From contig CAJWTA010000001.1 of assembly GCA_913046805.1 (NCBI GenBank), forward strand, positions 1 through 64,000: 64,000 nt of DNA. The letters run 5' to 3'. The notes under the pieces were generated by a model, which made no database searches, was not told the origin of the DNA, and worked only from the letters and a program-made list of their open reading frames with translations. Origin of the DNA: an uncultured Fidelibacterota bacterium (GTDB lineage: Bacteria > Marinisomatota > Marinisomatia > Marinisomatales > TCS55). Position numbers and translations under genes: made by a program. Positions 20,339 through 30,045 of the stretch are shown here, piece after piece; position 1 is the stretch's first letter; each line of letters starts with the position of its first letter.

Positions 20339-21148
20339 ATGAATACTATTTCTATAGGTAACGTAAAGTATGAAAATGGATCATTTCCTTTAATTGCAGG
20401 TCCCTGTGTAATTGAATCACGCGACCATAGCTTGAGGATGGCAGAGCAAATTCATAAAATTACAAGTTCATTAAGCATTCCATTGATTTTTAAAAGTTCT
20501 TTTGATAAAGCAAATAGGTCTTCAATTGAATCTTTTCGTGGTCCAGATAACCTAGATACTGGTTTATCAATTCTTTCAGATGTAAAAAAAGAAATAGGGA
20601 TACCAGTGCTAACAGACGTTCATCTGCCAGATCAATGTAGCGCTGTAGCTGAAGTTTGTGATGTCCTCCAGATCCCCGCTTTCTTATGTAGACAGACAGA
20701 CCTTTTACAAGCAGCTGGTAAAACCGGTAAAGCTGTGAATATTAAAAAAGGTCAATTTTTAGCACCTGGAAAGATGAAGCATGCTGCTGAAAAAATTGAA
20801 TCTTCTGGAAACAGTCAAATTCTTTTAACAGAAAGAGGGACCTCTTTTGGGTATGGCCTTGTTTCCGATATGACATCAATACCTGTTATGAGCCAAACGG
20901 GTTATCCTGTTGTTTTTGACGCAACCCATTCTGCTCAATTACCGGGTGACAAGAATATAACTGGAGGTCAAAGAGAAATGATACCAACCTTAGCAAAAGC
21001 CGCTGTGGCAGCGGGATGCAATGGATTATTTATGGAAGTTCACGATGAGCCAGATAATGCTAAATCTGATGCCTCAACGCAGTGGCCCTTAGATAAACTA
21101 GAAAGTGTACTTGAAACACTATTAAAGGTTTACGAGGCAGTTAACTGA
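20339..21148 (+). CDS. kdsA: 3-deoxy-8-phosphooctulonate synthase
   Basis: 269 residues. It condenses phosphoenolpyruvate with arabinose-5-phosphate to Kdo-8-phosphate. Diagnostic segments: 'LIAGPCVIESRDHSLRMAE', 'FKSSFDKANRSSIESFRGPDNLD', 'VLTDVHLPDQCSAVAEVCDVLQIPAFLCRQTDL', 'NIKKGQFLAPGKM', 'LTERGTSFGYGLVSDM', 'VFDATHSAQLPG' and 'EVHDEPDNAKSDASTQWPL'. The Cys in 'AGPCVIE' is the metal-ligand position of class II (metal-dependent) enzymes. The kdsC start overlaps its stop by one base. Confidence 0.96.
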   Translation: MNTISIGNVKYENGSFPLIAGPCVIESRDHSLRMAEQIHKITSSLSIPLIFKSSFDKANRSSIESFRGPDNLDTGLSILSDVKKEIGIPVLTDVHLPDQCSAVAEVCDVLQIPAFLCRQTDLLQAAGKTGKAVNIKKGQFLAPGKMKHAAEKIESSGNSQILLTERGTSFGYGLVSDMTSIPVMSQTGYPVVFDATHSAQLPGDKNITGGQREMIPTLAKAAVAAGCNGLFMEVHDEPDNAKSDASTQWPLDKLESVLETLLKVYEAVN

Positions 21149-21681
21149 TGAGTTATAACATTGATTCGATCAAAATGGTTATTTCTGATATTGATGGGGT
21201 GTGGACAGATGGATGCGTGTATATAGGAAATGAAAATTATGAAATGAAAAAATTCAATGTAAATGATGGTGCTGGAGTTGCTCTTTTAAGAGTTTCAGGC
21301 ATTAAGCTTGCGCTTATTTCAGGTAGAAAGTCAATTGCTACGGAACTGCGTGCAGCTGAACTAAAAATTGAAGATGTTTATAATGGTACGCTCAATAAAA
21401 TTATCCCGTACGAAGAAATAAAATTGAAATACGATCTAAAAGATTCTGAAATAGCATATCTTGGTGATGATCTTATTGACATCCCCGTTATGGAGAAAGT
21501 AGGGGTGCCAATTGCTACAAAAAATGCTGTAGATCTTTGCAAAAAAGCCTCAGTCCATATTACAAAGAAATCAGGAGGTGATGGTGCTTTTCGCGAGGCG
21601 GTCGAGTGGATTTTAACAGAGCAAGGAAGGCTAGAGAAGGTAATCTTAGATTTAAAAAATAAAGTTCTCGAACAAAAGTGA
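21148..21681 (+). CDS. kdsC: Kdo-8-phosphate phosphatase (KdsC, HAD superfamily)
   Basis: 177 residues, a cap-less HAD phosphatase. Motif I is 'MVISDIDGVWTDG' (nucleophile Asp and second Asp), motif II 'LALISGRKS', motif III Lys in 'NKIIPYEEI...KLKY' region and motif IV 'AYLGDDLIDIPVMEKVGVPIATKNAV'. The C-terminal 'SGGDGAFREAVEWIL' is typical of KdsC tetramers. It dephosphorylates Kdo-8-P before activation by KdsB. It overlaps both neighbours (1 nt with kdsA, 4 nt with lptC). Confidence 0.93.
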   Translation: MSYNIDSIKMVISDIDGVWTDGCVYIGNENYEMKKFNVNDGAGVALLRVSGIKLALISGRKSIATELRAAELKIEDVYNGTLNKIIPYEEIKLKYDLKDSEIAYLGDDLIDIPVMEKVGVPIATKNAVDLCKKASVHITKKSGGDGAFREAVEWILTEQGRLEKVILDLKNKVLEQK

Positions 21682-22208
21682 ATCGATTAACTTTTTTTTC
21701 CATCGTTCTTTTTGCATGCAGTAATGTTGAATCGGATAAACTAGGTGAGACACGCGAAGGACTTCCTGATGCTGAAAGTTGGAATGCTACAATAACACTA
21801 ACAAACAAGGGGTCAAAAAGAGCAATAATCAAATCTGGTCATTTAGAAAAATATCAGCAGCGTCAATATATATTACTAGATCAGAATGTAGATGCTGATT
21901 TTTTTAATGAAAATGAGATTTACACTAGTAATTTAAAATCTGAAATAGCTGAAATAGATGAGTCCAAAGATTTTTTGATTGCTATGGGTAATGTTGTGGT
22001 AGTATCAGATAGCGGAGTAACCCTGTATACAGATACACTTTCATGGGATAATGTAGATGAAAAAGTCTTCACAGATGACAGCGTGGTATTTATTACTGAA
22101 CAAAATGATACCCTATATGGTATTGGATTTAAATCAGATATTGAATTGAATAACTGGGAAATTATGCAGCCAACTGGAGTTTTTCATGAGGGATCAATTG
22201 AGCAATAG
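21678..22208 (+). CDS. lptC: LPS export protein LptC-like, predicted lipoprotein
   Basis: 176 residues from GTG (the GTGA overlap with the kdsC stop decides the start). It has a lipoprotein-type signal with 'LFAC' at about residues 11-14, unlike E. coli LptC which keeps a membrane helix. The rest is the beta-jellyroll pattern of the LptC/DUF1239 family ('SGHLEKYQQRQYILLDQNVDADFF...SEIAEIDESKDFLIAMGNVVVVSDSGVTLYTDTLSWDNVDEKVFTDDSVVF'). It would receive LPS from LptBFG. It overlaps lptB by 23 nt. Confidence 0.82.
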   Translation: MNRLTFFSIVLFACSNVESDKLGETREGLPDAESWNATITLTNKGSKRAIIKSGHLEKYQQRQYILLDQNVDADFFNENEIYTSNLKSEIAEIDESKDFLIAMGNVVVVSDSGVTLYTDTLSWDNVDEKVFTDDSVVFITEQNDTLYGIGFKSDIELNNWEIMQPTGVFHEGSIEQ

Positions 22209-22932
22209 CCACAAAAAACTTAAAGCAGAAAAACTATGCAAAAGGTATGGAGATTTCTGGGCTGTTCGAGAGGTAGACCTTGAAGTAAATAAGGGTGAAA
22301 TCGTAGGCTTGCTTGGGCCAAACGGCGCTGGTAAAACAACTACATTTTATATGATAACTGGAATGATAAAACCCACTGATGGTTCAATTTATTTAGATGG
22401 AATGAACATAACAAGAAAAGCTATGTATCAGCGAAGTAGATTTGGAATTGGGTATTTACCACAGGATGAATCCATCTTTAGAAAATTAAGTGTAGAGGAC
22501 AATTTACGCCTCGTTCTTGAAATGAGTAACTTCACAAAAGAAGATCAAAAGAATAAAATTGATCAATTATTGAACGATCTATCAATCGAGCACATTAGAA
22601 ATAGTAATGGCGGAAATCTTTCCGGAGGCGAACGAAGGAGGGTTGAGATAGCTAGGACCTTAGCAATGGACCCAGATTTCATTCTTTTGGATGAGCCCTT
22701 TGCAGGAGTAGACCCTATTGCAGTTGAAGATATTCAATCTATAGTTAGTTCATTAAAGCAAAAAAATATTGGCGTGCTAATAACTGATCATAATGTAAGG
22801 GAGACACTTTCCATTACTGATAGATCGTATCTTTTATTTGATGGAAATATATTGAAATCAGGTAGTTCAGAATTTCTTGCAAACGACGATGAGGCAAGAA
22901 GGTTGTATCTTGGAGAAAGCTTCTCATTGTAA
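22186..22932 (+). CDS. lptB: LPS export ABC transporter ATPase
   Basis: 248 residues. Walker A GPNGAGKTT, 'GIGYLPQDESIFRKLSVEDNL' (LptB-specific Q-loop region), signature LSGGERRRVEIARTL, Walker B ILLDEPFAGVDP and switch His in ITDHNVRETL. It drives LPS extraction with LptF/LptG, which are not in the window. I used the ATG at 22186; a TTG four codons later (22198) is an alternative that still overlaps lptC. It precedes rpoN by a one-base overlap, an order also seen in proteobacteria. Confidence 0.95.
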   Translation: MRDQLSNSHKKLKAEKLCKRYGDFWAVREVDLEVNKGEIVGLLGPNGAGKTTTFYMITGMIKPTDGSIYLDGMNITRKAMYQRSRFGIGYLPQDESIFRKLSVEDNLRLVLEMSNFTKEDQKNKIDQLLNDLSIEHIRNSNGGNLSGGERRRVEIARTLAMDPDFILLDEPFAGVDPIAVEDIQSIVSSLKQKNIGVLITDHNVRETLSITDRSYLLFDGNILKSGSSEFLANDDEARRLYLGESFSL

Positions 22933-24275
22933 TGCCCGCAATAAAACAAAAACAGTCCTTAAATCAGTCCCTTTCCCCTCAGCAAATTTTACAAACACTC
23001 ATTCTACAATTAGATTTAAGCTCTCTTGAGAGTAAGGTTTCAGATGAGCTTGAAAGCAATCCACTGCTCGATCATTCCGATGTTACAGATGAAGAAGAGA
23101 AAATAGATTCAAAAGATGACCTTGATTTTGAGGATGACCCAGATGAATATGAGCCACACAACATTTACAGCAATCAAAGCTCAAAAGACGAAATTCCTAT
23201 TGCTGACCAAATCGACTTCCTGCAAGACTTATCGAATCAGTTGAATGAATTCAATTTGTCAAAAAATGAACAAAGCATTGCTGAAGAAATAATTTGGAAT
23301 CTAGATGAGAATGGGTATTTTTCCTTAGAAACTGTTTTAATAGCAGATCGATTAAATATTCCAGCTGAACAAGTGGAGAAAATCTTATCTCTCGTTCAGA
23401 AGCTTAATCCTCCGGGAATTGCTGCCCGCAATTTGCAAGAGTGCTTGCTCCTTCAAATTGAAGGAGATAAATATAAATATCATCGAAAGATTTTGTCTGA
23501 TTTTTTTGATGATTTTGTAAATCATAAGTATGAAAAAATTCTAGATGCGCTTGAAATTCAAAATGAAAAGCTAAACGAGATCATTAACGATATTAAAAAA
23601 TTAAATCCGTATCCTGGTGAGGGAAGAATAAAAGGTAAAAATGATTCCGTTATTCCTGATATAATTGTGACGCTTGAAAATAATAAATGGAAGATTTCGG
23701 TAAACGACTCATGGATTTCAAATATATCAATCAATTCCAAGTATTTAGAGTCAATAAGCACGAAAAATACCTCCAATGAAACAAAAAAATATATTAGCCA
23801 AAAACTTGACTCAGCAACATGGCTTATAAAGGCTATTGAACAAAGACATTCAACTTTAACGAAAGTAATGGAGCAAATAATTGAATATCAGCCCAATTTT
23901 TTTGATGGAGACACAACTTCTTTAAGCCCAATGAGGCTAAAAGATATCGCTGATAAATTAAATATGGATATATCAACTATTAGTCGTTCTACAAGAAATA
24001 AATATGTAGATACTCCATATGGTATTTTTGAGTTAAAATCTTTTTTCTCTGGAAAGCTTAATTTTGCAAATGGAGAAGAAGTAAGCGTAACACTTGTAAA
24101 AAATTTGTTGAAACAATTAATTCATGATGAGGTAAAAGATAAACCATTGACTGATACTGAGCTAACAACAAAACTCAAAGAAAAAGGGTATTCGTTAGCT
24201 CGCAGAACAGTCGCAAAATACAGAGAAGATTTAAAATTGCCTGTTGCACGATTGCGTAGGCAGATAACTAATTAG
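22932..24275 (+). CDS. rpoN: RNA polymerase sigma-54 factor
   Basis: 447 residues. Region I is the Gln/Leu-rich 'KQSLNQSLSPQQILQTLILQLDLSSLESKVSDELESNPLLD', region II is acidic, and region III contains the core-binding domain, a helix-turn-helix (about 'LSPMRLKDIADKLNMDISTISRSTRNKYV') and the RpoN box ARRTVAKYRE (residues 423-432). It directs transcription from -24/-12 promoters with the help of AAA+ activators. No activator gene is in the window. Position directly after lptB is conserved in many Gram-negative bacteria. Confidence 0.96.
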   Translation: MPAIKQKQSLNQSLSPQQILQTLILQLDLSSLESKVSDELESNPLLDHSDVTDEEEKIDSKDDLDFEDDPDEYEPHNIYSNQSSKDEIPIADQIDFLQDLSNQLNEFNLSKNEQSIAEEIIWNLDENGYFSLETVLIADRLNIPAEQVEKILSLVQKLNPPGIAARNLQECLLLQIEGDKYKYHRKILSDFFDDFVNHKYEKILDALEIQNEKLNEIINDIKKLNPYPGEGRIKGKNDSVIPDIIVTLENNKWKISVNDSWISNISINSKYLESISTKNTSNETKKYISQKLDSATWLIKAIEQRHSTLTKVMEQIIEYQPNFFDGDTTSLSPMRLKDIADKLNMDISTISRSTRNKYVDTPYGIFELKSFFSGKLNFANGEEVSVTLVKNLLKQLIHDEVKDKPLTDTELTTKLKEKGYSLARRTVAKYREDLKLPVARLRRQITN

Positions 24276-24286
24276 AGAGGTAAATC

Positions 24287-25252
24287 ATGGCATACAAACG
24301 AATCATAATTGGAGATCAAGAATTTAAAATACCAAAGATTTCAATGGGTGCATTTCCTTTGATAGGTATAGCCTTAGTACTATGGATGTTAACAGGAATT
24401 TATGTGGTTGGCCCAGACGAAGTAGGAGTTGTACAGACATTTGGAAAATACTCAAGGGCAGCCCAGTCAGGTTTAAATTACCATTTCCCTTTTCCAATTG
24501 AAAAAGTTAGCACTCCAAAAGTTACAGAAGTTAAGCGTATTGAGATAGGTTTTAGAACTGTTGGTAAAAATCAATATCAAACCATTGCGCGAGAAAGTTT
24601 AATGTTGACTGGTGATGAAAATATCGTTGACGCTGAAATGATCGTACAGTACAAGATTAAAGATCCAGTTGCATACACTTTTAATTTCATTGAGCCAGAA
24701 CTCACAGTTAGGCAGGCTTCGGAGGCTTCACTTAGAACCGTTATAGGACGGCACAACATTGACGAGGCCTTGACATCTGGAAAATTTATGATTCAAGAGG
24801 AGTCAAAAGAATTAATCCAAAATATTTTGGATAAATATAATACCGGAATTTTAGTTGTAGCAGTACAATTACAAGATGTTAGTCCGCCTGAGCAGGTTAT
24901 AGCTGCTTTTAAAGATGTGGCTTCTGCAAAAGAAGATAAGAATAGAATGGTTAATCAAGCCGAAGGATATAGGAACGATATCATACCAAAAGCTAGAGGA
25001 GAGGCGCAAGCTCAGATACGAGAGGCTGAGGGTTATAAAGAGGCTAGGATTGCAAGAGCTGAAGGCGATGTTTCTAAGTTTAATGCTGTTCTTAAGGAGT
25101 ACAGAAAATCAAAAGAAGTAACAGAAACTAGAATGTTTTTAGAAACTGCTGAGGAAATCCTCTCAGATCGTGAAAAGATAATTGTACCAGATGGAAAGGA
25201 AGGTAGTAATTTAATAAACCTTCTAAATTTAAAAGCAAAAGAGGGTAAATAA
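24287..25252 (+). CDS. hflK: HflK, SPFH/band 7 membrane protein
   Basis: 321 residues: one N-terminal membrane segment (about 20-42), the band 7 domain opening with 'VGPDEVGVVQTFGKY', a segment 'QDVSPPEQVIAAFKDVASAKEDKNRMVNQAEGYRNDIIPKARGEA' typical of HflK, and a C-terminal Glu/Ala-rich coiled coil. HflK and HflC form a cage that surrounds FtsH protease. The N-terminal Gly/Pro-rich extension of E. coli HflK is missing, as in many non-enterics. A GAGAGG ribosome-binding site precedes the ATG. Confidence 0.9.
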   Translation: MAYKRIIIGDQEFKIPKISMGAFPLIGIALVLWMLTGIYVVGPDEVGVVQTFGKYSRAAQSGLNYHFPFPIEKVSTPKVTEVKRIEIGFRTVGKNQYQTIARESLMLTGDENIVDAEMIVQYKIKDPVAYTFNFIEPELTVRQASEASLRTVIGRHNIDEALTSGKFMIQEESKELIQNILDKYNTGILVVAVQLQDVSPPEQVIAAFKDVASAKEDKNRMVNQAEGYRNDIIPKARGEAQAQIREAEGYKEARIARAEGDVSKFNAVLKEYRKSKEVTETRMFLETAEEILSDREKIIVPDGKEGSNLINLLNLKAKEGK

Positions 25253-25254
25253 TT

Positions 25255-26106
25255 ATGAAAAGATTAATAGCGTTAATTTTACCAGTTCTAGCACTAGTTG
25301 GCCTAAGCTCAATATTCATCGTAGACGAAACAGAGCAAGTTGTAATTTTGCAACTTGGAAAACCAGTCAGAACTATAATCGATCCAGGATTCAATGCAAA
25401 ACTTCCATTTCCGTTTCAAGAAAAAATCGTTTTTGATGATAGACTTTTGGAATACGATTCACCTCCCGAAGAGATTTTGAGTAAAGATAAAAAATCTCTT
25501 ATTGTTGATAATTACGTTAGATGGAAAATTATTGACCCCTTGCAGTTTCTAAAAACAGTTCAAGCAATACCTACCGCTAAGAGTAGGATGGATGACATCG
25601 TCTACTCTGAGCTTCGAAGAGAATTAGGAACACATGATATGGTAGAGATCATAACTGAGAATCGCGAAGATATTATGGACGTTGTTACAAAGGCAAGTAA
25701 CGAAGCTACGCTTTCTTATGGAATTTCAGTAATTGATGTTAGAATAAGGCGTGTGGATTTGCCATCAGAAAATGAAGAATCCATTTATGCTCGAATGGAA
25801 GCTGAGAGAAAAAGACAAGCTAATAAATTTAGATCGGAAGGTTCAGAGGAAGCGCAAAAAATTAGAGCCGCAACAGACAGAGATAAAACAATTATACTTG
25901 CGGATGCATACAAGGAAGCTGAAAAAATTCGAGGAGAGGGAGACGCAAAAGCTGTTCAAGTATATGCAAGATCTTATTCTTCGGATCCTAAATTTTATGA
26001 GTTTGTTCGCACGCTTGATGCTTATAAAAAAGTAGTTGATGATAAAACCACCCTTGTCCTACCATCAGATTCAAAGTTATTTAAGCTCCTTATTGAGGGA
26101 AAGTAA
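25255..26106 (+). CDS. hflC: HflC, SPFH/band 7 membrane protein
   Basis: 283 residues: an N-terminal membrane anchor (about 1-22), 'FIVDETEQVVILQLGKPVRTIIDPGFNAKLPF' at the start of the band 7 domain, the HflC block 'GISVIDVRIRRVDLPSENEESIYARMEAERKRQANKFRSEGSEEAQKIRAATDRDKTIILADAYKEAEKIRGEGDA', and 'FYEFVRTLDAYKKV' near the end. It is the partner of HflK, with 2 nt between the genes. In the complex it modulates FtsH proteolysis of membrane proteins. Confidence 0.93.
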   Translation: MKRLIALILPVLALVGLSSIFIVDETEQVVILQLGKPVRTIIDPGFNAKLPFPFQEKIVFDDRLLEYDSPPEEILSKDKKSLIVDNYVRWKIIDPLQFLKTVQAIPTAKSRMDDIVYSELRRELGTHDMVEIITENREDIMDVVTKASNEATLSYGISVIDVRIRRVDLPSENEESIYARMEAERKRQANKFRSEGSEEAQKIRAATDRDKTIILADAYKEAEKIRGEGDAKAVQVYARSYSSDPKFYEFVRTLDAYKKVVDDKTTLVLPSDSKLFKLLIEGK

Positions 26107-26111
26107 CATAG

Positions 26112-27032
<921 letters not shown>

Positions 27033-27040
27033 ATCTCATA

Positions 27041-28012
27041 ATGGCAACAGATTTAAAATCAGTTTCTAAAAATGTATTGATTGGCGAAGCAGAGCAAATG
27101 ATTTCTGCTGCTGATAAAATTTCCGAAAAAGTAGTAGAAGCCTGCAACATTATCAGTGGTCACCCTGGTAAAATTGTAATAAGTGGGATGGGTAAATCTG
27201 GCTTAATTGCTCAAAAAATTGCATCTACTCTCTGTAGTATTGGAAATAAAGCAGTTTTTCTGCACCCTGCTGAAGCGGTTCACGGAGACTTGGGTATCTA
27301 TGCTCCTGGTGACCCCACTATTCTTATTTCAAAAAGTGGTGCAACAGATGAGATTCTTAGGCTAATCCCTATTCTGAAAGAATTCAAATCTCCCCTTATA
27401 GGTATTTTAGGAAATAAGAATTCTGTCTTATCGAATGAAGTCGATCTGGTGATTGATGCGTCTGTATCTAGAGAAGTTGATCCACTAGGAATAGTCCCCA
27501 CTGCAAGCACCACACTTACCCTTGCTATTGGAGATGCTTTAGCTGCTGTTCTAATGAGTCATAAGAATTTCAAACGTGAAGACTTTGCAAGACTCCACCC
27601 TGCAGGGGACTTGGGAAGGCTTTTAAAGCTTACAGTAAAAGATATTATGCAGCCTTTTGAAAAAGTTGCCATCGTCTCTCCTGATAACAACCTGCGAAAT
27701 GTAGTTATTAAAATGACAGAAAAACCTCAAGGAGCTGCATTGGTTCTTGATGATGAAAGTTTATTACTGGGTATTGTAACGGAGGGTGATTTACGAAGAT
27801 CATTAGCGCAAAATATTGATATTGACAATTCAACAGCTGAAGAGGTTATGTCCAGCGAACCAATCACAATAAATATCAACTCAATCCTATCAGAAGTATT
27901 AATTGTGATGGAAAACAGAGAGTCGCAAATATCTGTACTTCCTGTAGTCGATGACTCGAAATGTGTTGGTCTTATTAGGATTCACGATATTTACCAATCG
28001 CAGCTTCTTTAG
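27041..28012 (+). CDS. kdsD: D-arabinose 5-phosphate isomerase (KpsF/GutQ type)
   Basis: 323 residues: a SIS domain ('KIVISGMGKSGLIAQKIASTLCSIGNKAVFLHPAEAVHGDLGIYAPGDPTILISKSGATDEI') with the active-site His in 'LHPAEAVHGD', then two CBS domains from about residue 205 ('VKDIMQPFEKVAIVSPDNNLRNVVIKMTEKPQGAALVLD' and 'EEVMSSEPITININSILSEVLIVMENRESQISVLPVVD'). It makes arabinose-5-phosphate, the substrate of KdsA, so the operon contains all four Kdo enzymes. The stop codon is followed after one base by the stop of the convergent gene. Confidence 0.94.
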   Translation: MATDLKSVSKNVLIGEAEQMISAADKISEKVVEACNIISGHPGKIVISGMGKSGLIAQKIASTLCSIGNKAVFLHPAEAVHGDLGIYAPGDPTILISKSGATDEILRLIPILKEFKSPLIGILGNKNSVLSNEVDLVIDASVSREVDPLGIVPTASTTLTLAIGDALAAVLMSHKNFKREDFARLHPAGDLGRLLKLTVKDIMQPFEKVAIVSPDNNLRNVVIKMTEKPQGAALVLDDESLLLGIVTEGDLRRSLAQNIDIDNSTAEEVMSSEPITININSILSEVLIVMENRESQISVLPVVDDSKCVGLIRIHDIYQSQLL

Positions 28013-28013
28013 T

Positions 28014-28919
28014 TTATTTATAAGACTCCCACCTTACTTCAAACGTTCTGTATGAAACCTCATCTTTTTTGTTTAAAGGTATAGTGATTTTAAACTCACT
28101 GGTTGAACCAGGCTCAAGAGAAGTGACTGACTTTATACCTGTATAATATTTTGTATTTTGCCCTGAAACAAAAACTGAATCTTGATAAAGAAGCTCAGTC
28201 GTTGGTGACCACAAATTTGCTATTACCCTGACAAAATCAGCTCGCTTTGTTCCAATATTCTTTAATGAACCAACAATTTCTTCTCTATCTGTATATACGT
28301 CAATAAACGGTTCATTGATAAGCTCAACTTTTGCAGCTGGAGGAAGATCCTCATCAATATCGATAATCTTATCTTTTTCAATTGCTAATTGACCAATGCT
28401 GGTTTGCACAATAATTCCTAAATCATCTTCCTCGATAATTTCACCATTAACAACTGTTCCGTTTTGTAATTCAATACGATGCCTTAATTGGGGAATCTTA
28501 ATTAGGTCCAAGAGCTCTTCATTGATATTTGGCATTGCTCCCTTACCCTCTTCGTATACAGAAATAATTTTTTTCAACGAATCGACCTGCTGTCGAAGAA
28601 TATCAATACTCGATTTTATCTCAAAGAAAGGTTTACCCTCTTCAAGCGTTTCAACGGTTCTATTTCCAATGTCTCGAATAATGGGTAGGGGCTGAGTAGT
28701 ATCTTGCAAATTATTTTCTCCGCTAATGTTACCATTTATGCCAGCGCTATCATTGAGCGTTGAATCTAAAGATGGCAATATAGAGATACCGCTAATCAGA
28801 CTATCAACTTCTTTAACAGATACAATTGATGAGTCAATATTATCTATGAGCGAGCTGTTTGTTTCTTGTGAAAAGTGTACTCCCAAGGAAAATATTAATA
28901 TAAATGTAAATCTAATCAT
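28014..28919 (-). CDS. exported protein with C-terminal FxLYD-like domain
   Basis: About 301 residues from the ATG at 28919, chosen because it gives a clean signal peptide (MIRFTFILIFSLGVHFSQ) and an 8-nt overlap with the upstream gene; a longer frame to 28994 would put 25 charged residues before it. The middle holds a Ser/Asp-rich linker and a short helix ('IDILRQQVDSLKKIISVYEEG'), then a small beta segment 'IELQNGTVVNGEIIEEDDLGIIVQTSIGQLAIEKDKIIDID'. The C-terminal 100 residues ('REEIVGSLKNIGTKRADFVRVIANLWSP...') look like the FxLYD immunoglobulin-like fold. The role is unknown; it is in an envelope operon with lpxH. Confidence 0.7.
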   Translation of the reverse strand: MIRFTFILIFSLGVHFSQETNSSLIDNIDSSIVSVKEVDSLISGISILPSLDSTLNDSAGINGNISGENNLQDTTQPLPIIRDIGNRTVETLEEGKPFFEIKSSIDILRQQVDSLKKIISVYEEGKGAMPNINEELLDLIKIPQLRHRIELQNGTVVNGEIIEEDDLGIIVQTSIGQLAIEKDKIIDIDEDLPPAAKVELINEPFIDVYTDREEIVGSLKNIGTKRADFVRVIANLWSPTTELLYQDSVFVSGQNTKYYTGIKSVTSLEPGSTSEFKITIPLNKKDEVSYRTFEVRWESYK

Positions 28920-30045
28920 CTTGTGATGACGCATTCTTATGAGCTTCAAATGTTCTTCTGTGAATTTCTTGCTCGTATGCTGGGTATGCTCCAAGGTCCT
29001 TAACTGTCTTTATAATAGGAGCATGAAGTTTATATTGATTATAGTCAGAAAGAATAGGTAGTAATGATGGAACAACGGTTTCGTCGCTAATATCTGCTAT
29101 TTTTTCAATCGCCTTACTTCTTATTTCCAATGGATAGCTATCATTTTTTGCGATCTCAATAACTGCTTTTCTTATTTCCGGGTCATCAAATTCTCCCAAT
29201 GCTTCAAGCAGTGTGTTTAGAATATTGTAATATTGATCTTTACCAGTTCTGTAGGTTTGAAGTAATGCGAGAACAAGACTTTCTTCTTTAACTCCTCTCA
29301 TTGTATTCAAGGCAAAATCTCTTACTTCAAGATTAGTTTCAGGGTCACCTAAGAGTTCTGCAAAAGCACCTGCAACTTGAGAAGGGTCTTTTTTACCTAA
29401 TATCTCTAACGCTCTGTTTCTAATACCTAGTTTTACAAAAGGGTCTCTTGATATTTGCGTTAGGATAGGCACTACTTCATCTGTACCCAATGCACCAAGA
29501 GTTTCTGTTAGAAGTTTTTCGGTTCTATTAAAATTACTCCTACTAACCTCATAAAGGTCTAATAATGCCATTACCTGATCTTTTGTGCGAACTTTATTTA
29601 GGTTCCTTACTAGCGAAAGCTCTAGCTCATTAGTTTTTTCTTCAACTTTGTTCATAGCGCTTATCATTGCATCTGCAGCCTTTGGGTCATCTCTAAACTT
29701 GGCCAGAAGTTCAATCGAACCAATCATAAACGTTACATCAAGTGCAGCAGCTTCACCAACGGCTTCAGAAAGAGCATTTAATGCAGTAGGGTGTTGTGTT
29801 TCAGCTAAGGCTACCCCTGCAGCCATTCTTACATCATATGGTTGATTTGTGTCATTATATATAGCAATCATTTCTTCCAATGCTTGCAGTTTACCCTCGC
29901 TAAAAGCGGTGCTTAAATTTTCTATTAATTCATAGGATATATCATCGTTAGACCTTCTGGAGGGAAGAAGCTTTTTAATTGTTGAGCAACCCTCAAAGAG
30001 AAATAGAGAGAAAGCAGTTATTATTATAAGGTTACTTTTTCTCAT
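28912..30045 (-). CDS. HEAT-repeat lipoprotein
   Basis: 377 residues with a lipoprotein signal peptide ending 'FLFEGC' (Cys at about residue 20). The mature protein is a run of HEAT-like helical repeats of about 30 residues, e.g. 'PYDVRMAAGVALAETQHPTALNALSEAV', 'KLGIRNRALEILGKKDPSQVAGAFAELL' and 'PLEIRSKAIEKIADISDETVVPSLLPIL'. Such repeats bind protein partners. It overlaps lpxH by 14 nt at its start and the FxLYD-like gene by 8 nt at its end, so all three genes are one unit. Likely in the outer or inner membrane facing the periplasm; specific function unknown. Confidence 0.78.
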   Translation of the reverse strand: MRKSNLIIITAFSLFLFEGCSTIKKLLPSRRSNDDISYELIENLSTAFSEGKLQALEEMIAIYNDTNQPYDVRMAAGVALAETQHPTALNALSEAVGEAAALDVTFMIGSIELLAKFRDDPKAADAMISAMNKVEEKTNELELSLVRNLNKVRTKDQVMALLDLYEVSRSNFNRTEKLLTETLGALGTDEVVPILTQISRDPFVKLGIRNRALEILGKKDPSQVAGAFAELLGDPETNLEVRDFALNTMRGVKEESLVLALLQTYRTGKDQYYNILNTLLEALGEFDDPEIRKAVIEIAKNDSYPLEIRSKAIEKIADISDETVVPSLLPILSDYNQYKLHAPIIKTVKDLGAYPAYEQEIHRRTFEAHKNASSQDD